Assembly: GCA_015499995.1 (NCBI GenBank)
Contig: JADNRV010000048.1
Location: 248,001 to 312,000, forward strand
Length of the DNA: 64,000 nt
DNA from: Flammula alnicola
Taxonomy: Eukaryota; Basidiomycota; Agaricomycetes; Agaricales; Strophariaceae
Direction of reading: 5' to 3'
Every line of letters starts with the position of its first letter. The first letter of the stretch is position 1. The position numbers and the translations under genes are program-made. Under the pieces are notes generated by a model that saw only the letters and a program-made list of their open reading frames with translations, made no database searches and was not told the DNA's origin. Below, one piece after another: positions 49,126 through 57,710 of this stretch.

Positions 49126-50660
49126 GTCTTTAACTTGTCGAGTCGATGGCTTGAACAGTGTAGAGCAGTGCAGAACTGTGTGAGCCAAAGACGATGTTCA
49201 TGTCGAGGTTTTATACTTCCAGAGTGCTTTTAAAAGAGAAAATCATAGTTTCGATAAAGGCAATTGAATAGCCAGTAAGGAAGATGCGAAGCCGTGCACT
49301 AGAAGCGGGCCTGCGGTCACCTGAACTCTAACGAAGCGTCGACTTTCGAACGCATCGGTGCCTTCGCAAAGTGTTTTCCGTGGCGAAAGTTGAAAAGGTC
49401 GGTGTACTTCCAGTGCTCCGTGACTTTTTACACTGGACTAGAAAGAAAGGGGCTTGATTCAGAAAATCTTGATGAATTATCCAGACTAAAAACGGTCTTA
49501 CCAGCATGGTAGGCATTGTGACCCAGCTTGATTCAGAGACTTTTCAACTCGGAATTTTCAGAGCTCGGAGCCCGCTAAATTCTGGCCCGGAAAGCTGGAG
49601 AGAGCCGAGTGCACACTGATTCGAAGCCTGCCAATTATTTGTTAGCCCTGAGTCACAATAGTTAACAAGGAAGACGAACGATATTTCCTAGGAAGAAAGG
49701 TTCAAACTTCAGAATACTTGATGCATACATAGACTGACTGAATAAATATGTTTGCGGCTTTCATTTCATCACCACGAAGCCGTTATTAGTCCTAGATGAA
49801 ATGAAGGTGATAAGAGTCTGTTTGACCGAGATCATGAAATCAGTTTGCTTACAATACCAGGGAGTAACGGTACTACCCCTCTTCCTTAGCTTTAGCGCCG
49901 CATAACCGGCCCAACATCTTCCTGAAGCAAGACGCCATTCTCGCTATTTTGATTGATCAGCGGCAAACGGGCATCTACGGGCGAGCGCCCGCTTCTTGAG
50001 CGACCGAAATACAAAGCACAGCCCGAGGAGTCAGCAAAAGGAAGGCAGAATCGAAAAGGCGCCCAACGAGGAAAAGAGAGCGTCTTGAACAGATCCGCCT
50101 TATCGCTTTTATAACCAAGTTGTGTGCGAGGCCTTTTCCGTTAGGAACTAGCATTTTTTGACGGTCAGCTTGAAGGTGCAGGCTTGGATGGTGTACAGAT
50201 GGTAGATGACTGGCGTCATTTCAGATAAAGTTCCGAGATGGCCGACGATGTACGTACTCTATATCTCGCATAGGAGTTGAAGGCTAACCCTAAAGAAACA
50301 AATAAAAGAAGTGGCTGTCGAGTTGGCATTCGTGAGTACGAAACGGGATCAAGTTAAGGCAATCGAGTAGCATCACCCCACTGAATAACAAGCGTTCCTG
50401 TCCAGCATCACGTCCACACTTGAGCTTGAACACCTAGTCGAATTCGAGTTCGGACATATACAAGGATTTACACGTCCCAGCCCTTTAAATTCGCTTTCGA
50501 TATTGTTTACATCCGTACATTTAGCAATTCAACAAAGCATCTAACAATTTAGTTACAAGAATAATGAGAGCTCCGTGACACGATATTTAAGAGAATAAAA
50601 CCAAGAAGAGACGCACAATTGCAGAATCTACTCTTACACCACCGTCCCTTGTCGCATAAG
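49126..50660. other. 1.5-kb intergenic region
   Basis: Lies between the 5' end of MFS paralogue 2 and the 3' end of the NMN adenylyltransferase gene. Only short frames; no RNA gene or repeat recognised. Confidence 0.45.
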
Positions 50661-51845
50661 TTAATGAACCTCCTTCTTAGACCCCGAAGCGCTAACGTCC
50701 TTTTCCCTTTCCTTACCCTTTTCCTTGTCTTTGCCCTTGTCTGTACTGGCGCACACTGGTGAAGCGGCCGTTTCGTCTTGGTACAGACCATGTTGCTCGA
50801 TGTAGTCCACAACCGAATTCGGTAATAGATAGCGGACAGAGAGACCTCTCCTTAGGAACAGCCGCACCTATCAGAATACAGTGTTAACTTCTGTCATTTC
50901 AAGAGAGCTTGGGTTATACCTTCGTGCTAGATACATCATTTTGAATGAGTTGCGAAATCAGGTGGATGTTGCTTCGCCAGCGAGCAAGACTATCGGTAGC
51001 CTGGTCCATCCCTGAACCTGCACGCTCCACGATCAAGCATCCATATCGTCCTAGGATATGCTCAAGCTGGAAAAACGCTGATTTAGAGTCTCATTTAAGG
51101 ACGATAAGAAAAAGGACAAACATCGGAGTAACTCCACACGCCAGGTTCGCTCATAGTTCCAATAAGATCTGAGCCGGCCAATAGCATCACGCGGACCTTG
51201 CGGTGCTCTCCATCTTCAGTGTGCACACCCCCAAGCACCGTATTGATCTCGTAATCAAAGTGGTCCAGCACAATGGCTGTGCGTTGGTAGGACTGGAAAG
51301 CCTCCCATGAATCGACCATCAGCCATGTATCTGAATCCTCCGCAGCCAGTGTGCACATATTCACCCTATCAATGATCCAAGTCAGCCATGCACACGCCTA
51401 TTTTTGAGCATGGGAAAAATGGAGGGAAGGGGAGACGACATGCTGAAATCGTCATACGACCGGTTGATTTCCGAAACCGGAAAACTTGATAATACGCGTT
51501 CCGGCACAAAAAAAGAAAAGAGCAGACGGCACGGCTGTACATCTGACAAAGAACGGCGTGATAGACCTACCGATGGCGCGCACTAAGCAACCCGGGTTTC
51601 TTGTACATGTCGCTCACAGGACTGAGATAACCCCCAATGATTTCAAAGTCGGTGTTCTGCCTGACGAAGTCCTTGGCCATTTCGAACATGCGGAGGTGGA
51701 GGTATGTAACTGGGCTGAAGGAGCCACATGCGACCAGGACTATCGGAATTTTGTTGGGATTGTGGAGAACATTGGAGAGACGGTGGTGGGGAAAGGAGTA
51801 GTTTGGCGGGTTTGTGAAGGTCTCGGTGAGGTGGGAGGAGGACAT
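50661..51845 (-). CDS. NMA1: Nicotinamide/nicotinate mononucleotide adenylyltransferase
   Basis: The enzyme joins ATP with NMN or NaMN to make NAD or deamido-NAD. From ATG 51845 (MSSSHLTETFTNPPN) the nucleotidyltransferase motif VACGSFSPVTYLHLRMFEMA carries GxFxPxTxxH; then FEIIGGYLSPVSDMYKKPGL, ARH, VNMCTLAAEDSDTWLMVDSW, AIVLDHFDYEINTVLGG, VRVMLLAGSDLIGTMSEPGV, ILGRYGCLIVERAG, LIQNDVSSTK (second signature, split by an intron) and VRLFLRRGLSVRYLLPNSVV, DYIEQHGLY. The C-terminal tail is highly charged (KGKDKEKGKEREKD), TAA at 50661-50663. Introns near 51365-51575, 51080-51120 and 50868-50920. The start was chosen because it precedes the conserved core by a family-typical distance. A retrotransposon is inserted 168 bp upstream. 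Confidence 0.92.
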
Positions 51846-52008
51846 GGGGGCAGGGAGCGACAGGAGAAGAGGGCGGGGACTCGGGATGGGGAGGGAGGAG
51901 GAAGTGTATTAGAGGAGTAAATGTAGATGAGTTTAACAAGACCATAAGGGTCGCTCATTTCCGCCAATGGAGTATTCAGCCACTCATTCCCACGCCCATA
52001 AATCACGC

Positions 52009-52013
52009 CTGCG
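52009..52013. repeat. Target-site duplication CTGCG (left)
   Basis: The five bases before the 5' LTR equal those after the 3' LTR (57240-57244). Confidence 0.9.
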
Positions 52014-52214
52014 TGTAAGGCTGCCGCCTCACCCTGTTTGGCTCTGTTAGACAATCGCCCTATATAAGGCGATTCTCTCTGTTTTCCGTTTCTCTCTCTC
52101 CTTTTCTCTGTACTTGTCGCTACGCTCCAAATACCACGCGTTGGTTCTTTTCTGTTTCGTGAGCTCGTGAGTCTTCGCTCTGGTGTTTTCCGTCCTTCAT
52201 CGGACGGCTTTTCA
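52014..52214 (+). repeat. 5' LTR of the Ty3/Gypsy element
   Basis: 201 bp, TG...CA. It contains a TATA-like TATATAAGG at about 52061 centred in an inverted repeat (AATCGCC ... GGCGATT, 52053-52074), probably the core promoter. A pyrimidine-rich tract follows (CTCTCTGTTTTCCG). Confidence 0.92.
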
Positions 52215-52379
52215 CTTTTTTTTGAAAACTACCAACGCGTGCACACCGCCCGAGAAACTTCGTCATTGACCCCGCCCGATAAACTTTTGCCTCCGTTTCC
52301 CCCTTTTTGTTGTTCACCACCCTCCCGCCCTGATTTGCTTCCGTTGCCGAGATCGCACATAAGCGCTTAACGTTAAACG

Positions 52380-52640
52380 TTAACTTTAACTGTTCACCGA
52401 ACCGTTGACCGACCGACAGTCCACTTAGTGACTGCACACCGACCGTACCGTTACCGTTCTACCGCTGCCGTTTACCGTTCTAAACTTCTACCGCTACCGT
52501 TTACCGTTACTGTTCTCCATTTCATCCTGCCACCGTTTCTTTAAACGTTCACCGAACCGCTTTCGCCACACCACCGTTCTTTTCACCGTACCGTTACCGC
52601 CGTTGCTCAACCGTATTGCGTTACTGAATCACATATACAC
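52380..52640 (+). repeat. ACCGTT-rich leader of the retroelement
   Basis: Degenerate short repeats based on ACCGTT / CCGCT / ACGTTA lie between the 5' LTR and gag. No reading frame with similarity to a protein was recognised. Confidence 0.6.
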
Positions 52641-53072
52641 AGTTTTCTCGCGCATACACGCGCTAATCGTCGTAAAAAAGCGCAAAAACAGCGCATATAG
52701 TCACCCTAAACAACGCATATAGTCCCTCAAAAACCTCCCAACAGTTTTCTCACATCCACAACGTCTTCTGCACCGAACCTCGTGTCCAGCCCCACTGCCG
52801 AACCACGCTTCGCTTCTCGTGAGAACGCATCTGTCAGAGTAACCAGGAACACTGTCAAAACACAGAACCTCGTGTTACTGCCCCCGCTTATTCTCACTGG
52901 GCGTTACCGTAAAAAGACTAGACCGCCCACACGTTCTCGCTCCCGCTCACTGTCAGTAATCGAAAATCCGCCTTCTCCAGAAAACCCGTTTCTGTCCCCT
53001 ACTGGTTCTCCCGTAGCGTCTGCTTCCCCAACATCTTCTGTTTCCTCCGAAGAACCGTACACTGTCAACGTT

Positions 53073-54044
53073 ATGTCTACTACCGAGAACGCTGTCTCGG
53101 ACATCGCTACCATCACGATTAATCACAAAACTGCTCCCGAGATTTCCGATGGCACATTGTCGCCGGCTGTACTACAAGAGTGGGAAGACCAATGCCGCGC
53201 TTTCTTCGCAAAGCGAAAGATTCCCGAGGCGGACGAAGTCCGTGAGATCGTCACATCGAACTGTTTCAAAAAGGATCGCATTAAACACTGGATCAAAATC
53301 AACAGAGCTAAACTCCTCGAAGCCGACTATACGTTCGACATGCTGCTCGCGTCTTTACGCAAACTGTTCCTCGTAGCCGACTGGGATCAAGATATCCTAC
53401 GCGAAGTAGTGAATGCTAAAATGCGTCCCGACGAAACTTTCCAAGATTACTCGTCCCGCGTCTTGAGAGGCAACAACCTTCTGACTGGGACCACTGCCTG
53501 CCTTGACGAAGATACACTGCGCACCACGATGACCCTGAATGTGTCTAATGCGTTGTCCGATGCGATGAAATTCCTCTCCGACATTGAACGCGCACACATG
53601 AAGGCGATTAAGGAATTTGAGGAATGGCTGAACTACATCGAGCGTATCGACAATGGCCAGCGCAACAACAGACGCCGTCATCTCGAAGAAACTGAAGAGT
53701 TGATCAGTAAACGCCAACGCACCTCACTGTACGCCCCGCCCGCACCCATAGCCGCAGCAGCGCCCGTTAGCGGTTCCAACGCTGTCCCCACCGGCTGGAA
53801 CTCCGCACAATACACCAACGTTGGCGCGAACAACACAGGCTGGAACGGCCGTGGTAGAGGAGCGCGTGGGCGTGGAGGCTACCCCTATGCCAACCGCGGG
53901 GCCAGCCGCCGCCTGCGCAGAATGTGGTGCCTCAGAAACGCGCACCTACGCTCACGCAAGAGGAAAAAGCCGTGCTCGACCGCCATGGCGGCTGCTTCAA
54001 ATGCAGATTATTCTTCGTGTACCACAATTCCAATGATTGCATGA
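53073..54044 (+). CDS. gag: Gag of the Ty3/Gypsy element
   Basis: The frame is open from 52782, but the first ATG is at 53073 (MSTTENAVSDIATITINHK). The capsid-like part has LQEWEDQCRAFFAKRKIP, FDMLLASLRKLFLVADWDQD and RPDETFQDYSSRVLRGNNLL, as in fungal Ty3-type Gag, and a Gly/Arg-rich RNA-binding stretch (GRGRGARGRGG). Past about 53900 this frame no longer reads like protein; the zinc knuckle CFKC...H...C lies in the next frame (-1) with pol. The change of frame falls at a GGGG run near 53897-53900. Confidence 0.85.
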   Translation: MSTTENAVSDIATITINHKTAPEISDGTLSPAVLQEWEDQCRAFFAKRKIPEADEVREIVTSNCFKKDRIKHWIKINRAKLLEADYTFDMLLASLRKLFLVADWDQDILREVVNAKMRPDETFQDYSSRVLRGNNLLTGTTACLDEDTLRTTMTLNVSNALSDAMKFLSDIERAHMKAIKEFEEWLNYIERIDNGQRNNRRRHLEETEELISKRQRTSLYAPPAPIAAAAPVSGSNAVPTGWNSAQYTNVGANNTGWNGRGRGARGRGGYPYANRGASRRLRRMWCLRNAHLRSRKRKKPCSTAMAAASNADYSSCTTIPMIA

Positions 54045-56878
54045 ACGGCTTCCCCGACGGTAACAACTACCAGGTTCGCACAGATGCAATGGCTCTCGCA
54101 CAAGTACCGTCCCCTCCTGTTGCTCTCGTGAATGTTCCTGCTGCCCAGCCGAATGCAAACGCCACTGCGTCGTCCTCTACATCCCGCATTGAGGATGTTA
54201 CGACCCCTCCTCGCTTTGGAGTCAACGCCGTACTGCCATCCAGCACTTCCTTCGTTCTCGGAAATGGATCGCCCTCTACGGACAGTGACAGCGATGACGA
54301 GGTGAGTCCGATATCAGTTCCCCATTTACTGTGGTCCGCAAATTGTTCCACACCGAGTTCCGATTTCCCTGTTCGCGTTGACACAATGCTTGACGACGGT
54401 TCTCATATGGTGCTTATTAGGCCTGAGACTGTCATCGACCTCGGTCTTACTATCCGCAAACTGAAAACACCGATTACCGCTTCGCTCGCAATATCCAAAA
54501 CAGAAGTGCAATTCACAGACTACGTGATACTGTCCCTATCTTCTCTAAACAACGCCTGGTCTGCGAAACCTACCTTAGCCGTAATAGCGCCCGGCCTGTG
54601 CACATCGATACTACTAGGGCTACCCTTCACCACACATAATAACATTGTCATTGATTACGCTGAGCGCTCCGCAGTTGACAAAACGACAGGTTATAATCTC
54701 ATGGACGAGAACTCTTATAAACGCGCGACTATAAAACTTTCCCCCCAAGCTAAAAGAAAGTATTACCGTGAATGCAGAAAGCTTTTCCGTGCAGAACTCA
54801 AATGGAAATGTGCGCAAATTAAGCGCCGGCTAACAGAAGACAATCTTTTCGAGAAAATTAAGCCCATAAGCGCTGTCACTGCAATTACAAAAACTATCGA
54901 GCAGCTTGCTGCCCGCGAAAAATTGGACAAGATTGAAACCGAAATCAAGGACGAGTTCAAAGAGATCTTTGAGCCGATTCCCCATGCGGATCTACTGCCA
55001 ATGACCGAGACAGCGCGCATTCAACTGAAAGATGCGCATAAGCGGATTGCAACACGCACATACTCTTGCCCTCGACAATTCAGAGACAGCTTCCAATTGT
55101 TAATTAAACAAAGGCTGGAATCTGGCTTCATAAGACCATCTACCAGTGAATACATGTCTCCATCTTTCATAATACCTAAGGCAGACCCGAAAGCCTTGCC
55201 GCGCTGGGTTTGCGACTACCGCCAACTGAATGACAACACTGTCCCTGACAACTTTCCCCTGCCAAAAATCGACGACATTCTACAGGAATGCGCAAAAGGA
55301 AAAATATGGGCAAAAATTGACATGACCGACAGTTTTTTCCAAACGAGGATGCACCCTGACGACATAAAATACACTGCAGTTACGACACCTTACGGCGGTT
55401 ATGAATGGGTTGTAATGCCCATGGGATTCCGAAATGCGCCTGCAATTCATCAGCGGCGAGTCACCAATGCCCTGCGGAATCTCATCGGCAAAATCTGCCA
55501 CATATACCTTGATGATATCATAATATGGTCCCAAGACGTTGATGAGCACATCCGCAATGTCAAGACCGTACTGAACGCACTGAAAGAAGCTAAGCTTTAT
55601 ATAAACAAAAAGAAAACACACTTGTTTTGTTACGAACTAAACTTCCTGGGACACAAAATCTCTCAGAAAGGAATAGAAGCCGATGGTTCAAAAGTCGACC
55701 GCATACTGCAGTGGCCGAGACCTAAGTCTGCATCTGATGTACGCCGCTTCCTCGGATTAGTGCGTTACCTCAACGCGTTTCTGCCCAAGCTCGCTGCCCA
55801 AACCGAGATACTGAACAAATTGACCACGAAACCTTGCGAAAAGGTTTTCCCCCCCTGGACGCAGACTCACCAAGAGGCTTTCCAAGCAATTAAGGACATT
55901 GTGGTATCTCGGGAATGCCTCACCGTCATTGATCACAATGACAAGAACAACAAGATATTCTTAACTACTGATGCAAGCGACACGGTTTCCGGAGCAGTCC
56001 TCTCTTTCGGACCATCATGGGAAAAAGCGCGACCTGTCGCTTTCGATTCAATGACATTCAAAGCCGCGGAGCTTAACTATCCTGTCCATGAAAAGGAACT
56101 GCTCGCGGTCATGCGTGCCTTACGCCGCTGGAAGGTCGACCTATACGGTTCCGAGTTCTTCGTTTACACAGACCACAAAACCCTCTTGAACTTTAACACA
56201 CAGAAGGATTTATCGAGAAGGCAAGCTCGGTGGATGGAAGAGCTGTCTATTTATAATTGCAAATTCGTATATGTGCAAGGAAAGGATAACACCGTGGCTG
56301 ACTCCCTGTCCCGCTACCCACATAACTCAAAGGAGGCGGAAGAAATCGCCAAGCACCCGTACAGATACAGTGCAGATGAAGAAGCTGGCCCTGTAGCAAT
56401 GGTACACACAGCGCCAATAATGAGTTGCGTCGCTGCTTTGACGGCGGCTGACAACGGAAACCGCAGAAAGCACCGCAATGGCGATGGCGAGCGTCGAGTG
56501 GCCAAATTTATGCCGCGCTTCGACGGGCCCTACGAGATTACTGATACTAACAGCGCTGCCTCCACCGTCACACTCGAGATACCTAACGCGCCTAACATTT
56601 TCCCTACCTTTCACACGTCCCTCATTAAACCGTTCGTGCAAAACGACCCTTCCAAATTCCCCGCGCGGACTATCGAGGCACCAGGTCCGATTATGGTCAA
56701 CGGAGAATTGGAATATTTCGTGGACAAAATTGTTGACCACCGGAAAATAGGTAAAGGCTATCAATACCTTGTCCGTTGGGTCGGTGAGGGCCCCGAAGGC
56801 GATCGTTGGATCGCCGGCAGAGACTTAGACGACAACGAGGCGTTAGACAGCTACTGGGCCGTTCTTTCGCGTACGTAG
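53924..56878 (+). CDS. pol: Pol of the Ty3/Gypsy element, lacking integrase catalytic core
   Basis: The frame starts inside gag and begins with the nucleocapsid knuckle (HGGCFKCRLFFVYHNSNDC, Cx2Cx6Hx4C). Next is an aspartic-protease-like site (VDTMLDDGSHMVLI, with DDGS for the usual DSGA), reverse transcriptase (FIIPKADPKALPRWVCDYRQ, FRNAPAIHQRR, and the catalytic YLDDIIIW), and RNase H (LTTDASDTVSGAVL, HEKELLAVMRALRRW, YTDHKTLLNF, ADSLSRYPH). After about residue 810 the integrase zinc finger and DDE core (usually about 350-400 residues) are missing and the chain passes in frame to the tail VAKFMPRFDGPYEI, PTFHTSLIKPF and a chromodomain (EYFVDKIVDHRKIGKGYQYL, VRWVGEG, DSYW). The junction lies about 56430-56490. 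Confidence 0.9.
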   Translation: MVPQKRAPTLTQEEKAVLDRHGGCFKCRLFFVYHNSNDCMNGFPDGNNYQVRTDAMALAQVPSPPVALVNVPAAQPNANATASSSTSRIEDVTTPPRFGVNAVLPSSTSFVLGNGSPSTDSDSDDEVSPISVPHLLWSANCSTPSSDFPVRVDTMLDDGSHMVLIRPETVIDLGLTIRKLKTPITASLAISKTEVQFTDYVILSLSSLNNAWSAKPTLAVIAPGLCTSILLGLPFTTHNNIVIDYAERSAVDKTTGYNLMDENSYKRATIKLSPQAKRKYYRECRKLFRAELKWKCAQIKRRLTEDNLFEKIKPISAVTAITKTIEQLAAREKLDKIETEIKDEFKEIFEPIPHADLLPMTETARIQLKDAHKRIATRTYSCPRQFRDSFQLLIKQRLESGFIRPSTSEYMSPSFIIPKADPKALPRWVCDYRQLNDNTVPDNFPLPKIDDILQECAKGKIWAKIDMTDSFFQTRMHPDDIKYTAVTTPYGGYEWVVMPMGFRNAPAIHQRRVTNALRNLIGKICHIYLDDIIIWSQDVDEHIRNVKTVLNALKEAKLYINKKKTHLFCYELNFLGHKISQKGIEADGSKVDRILQWPRPKSASDVRRFLGLVRYLNAFLPKLAAQTEILNKLTTKPCEKVFPPWTQTHQEAFQAIKDIVVSRECLTVIDHNDKNNKIFLTTDASDTVSGAVLSFGPSWEKARPVAFDSMTFKAAELNYPVHEKELLAVMRALRRWKVDLYGSEFFVYTDHKTLLNFNTQKDLSRRQARWMEELSIYNCKFVYVQGKDNTVADSLSRYPHNSKEAEEIAKHPYRYSADEEAGPVAMVHTAPIMSCVAALTAADNGNRRKHRNGDGERRVAKFMPRFDGPYEITDTNSAASTVTLEIPNAPNIFPTFHTSLIKPFVQNDPSKFPARTIEAPGPIMVNGELEYFVDKIVDHRKIGKGYQYLVRWVGEGPEGDRWIAGRDLDDNEALDSYWAVLSRT

Positions 56879-57038
56879 TCTTCCTTCCTCATGCCTGCGG
56901 TAGCTTTTCCCCACGGGGTTTTTGATGCACCCGTGCACGGATTTACTTACTCTTCTCCCACTAATCTCTCATCTCCACCTCCTTTATTTTTTATTTTTGC
57001 TTGATACTACACACTTAATTTTTCAGGGCGGGGGAGGG

Positions 57039-57239
57039 TGTAAGGCTGCCGCCTCACCCTGTTTGGCTCTGTTAGACAATCGCCCTATATAAGGCGATTC
57101 TCTCTGTTTTCCGTTTCTCTCTCTCCTTTTCTCTGTACTTGTCGCTACGCTCCAAATACCACGCGTTGGTTCTTTTCTGTTTCGTGAGCTCGTGAGTCTT
57201 CGCTCTGGTGTTTTCCGTCCTTCATCGGACGGCTTTTCA
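57039..57239 (+). repeat. 3' LTR of the Ty3/Gypsy element
   Basis: 201 bp; matches the 5' LTR base for base as far as can be read. Confidence 0.92.
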
Positions 57240-57244
57240 CTGCG
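57240..57244. repeat. Target-site duplication CTGCG (right)
   Basis: Right copy of the 5-bp target duplication. Confidence 0.9.
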
Positions 57245-57710
57245 GGGAAGACGGGACCGGCCCTCCTCTCCGTATTGGCCGCCTTCGAAACCTATCACAA
57301 ACGTTGCCATCCTTATGGGCGTCTAGATTATCGATTGAACTTTGATTCTACAGTACTGACGGACAGACTGGTTCTCTGGAGGTCCGGAAAGTAAATTCCT
57401 CATTACATTATCCTTGCATGGGCTCCGAGTCGAATTCTGACGCTGTCTTGATAGTTATCATTTTGTATCGAGTCAGAAAATATTATTAGACGTTACCCGC
57501 CCTTGAAAATATTGACTCATTTTTCTGTTACAAGTCGCAATCCTTTGCGCGAATCACGAACCAAAGCGGTAGTGTCTTCGTAATGAAACAAGAACAAAGT
57601 CTATGTTTTCGCTGATGTCATTCTGTGCCTTCTGTCCAGCCTAGGCTATGTAGGGCGCCAAAGCTCCGCAAGTCTCTACAAGGGATGTCGGAAGATTCCC
57701 GTAGCACGTC
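57245..57710. other. Spacer between retroelement and DNA polymerase gene
   Basis: About 470 bp including the promoter of the polymerase gene. A short open stretch (57290-57385) reads TVLTDRLVLW, faintly like the APH-like gene, but is too short to call. Confidence 0.4.

Larger units (their letters stand above)
52014..57239 (+). mobile_element. Ty3/Gypsy LTR retrotransposon (chromovirus), integrase core deleted
   Basis: A 5226-bp element with 201-bp LTRs (52014-52214 and 57039-57239) that begin TG, end CA and show no difference by eye. A perfect 5-bp target duplication (CTGCG) flanks it. Order inside: leader with ACCGTT-rich sequence, gag, protease, reverse transcriptase, RNase H, then directly the integrase C-terminal tail and chromodomain. 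A purine tract (GGCGGGGGAGGG, about 57027-57038) precedes the 3' LTR. The HHCC zinc finger and DDE core of integrase are absent, so it cannot insert its own cDNA; it would depend on a related element. Identical LTRs and an intact duplication imply a recent insertion. Confidence 0.93.

Noticed and set aside
57290..57385. Short frame resembling the APH-like protein (TDRLVLW)
   Set aside because: Fewer than ten residues agree and there are no catalytic motifs; chance or a very old relic.
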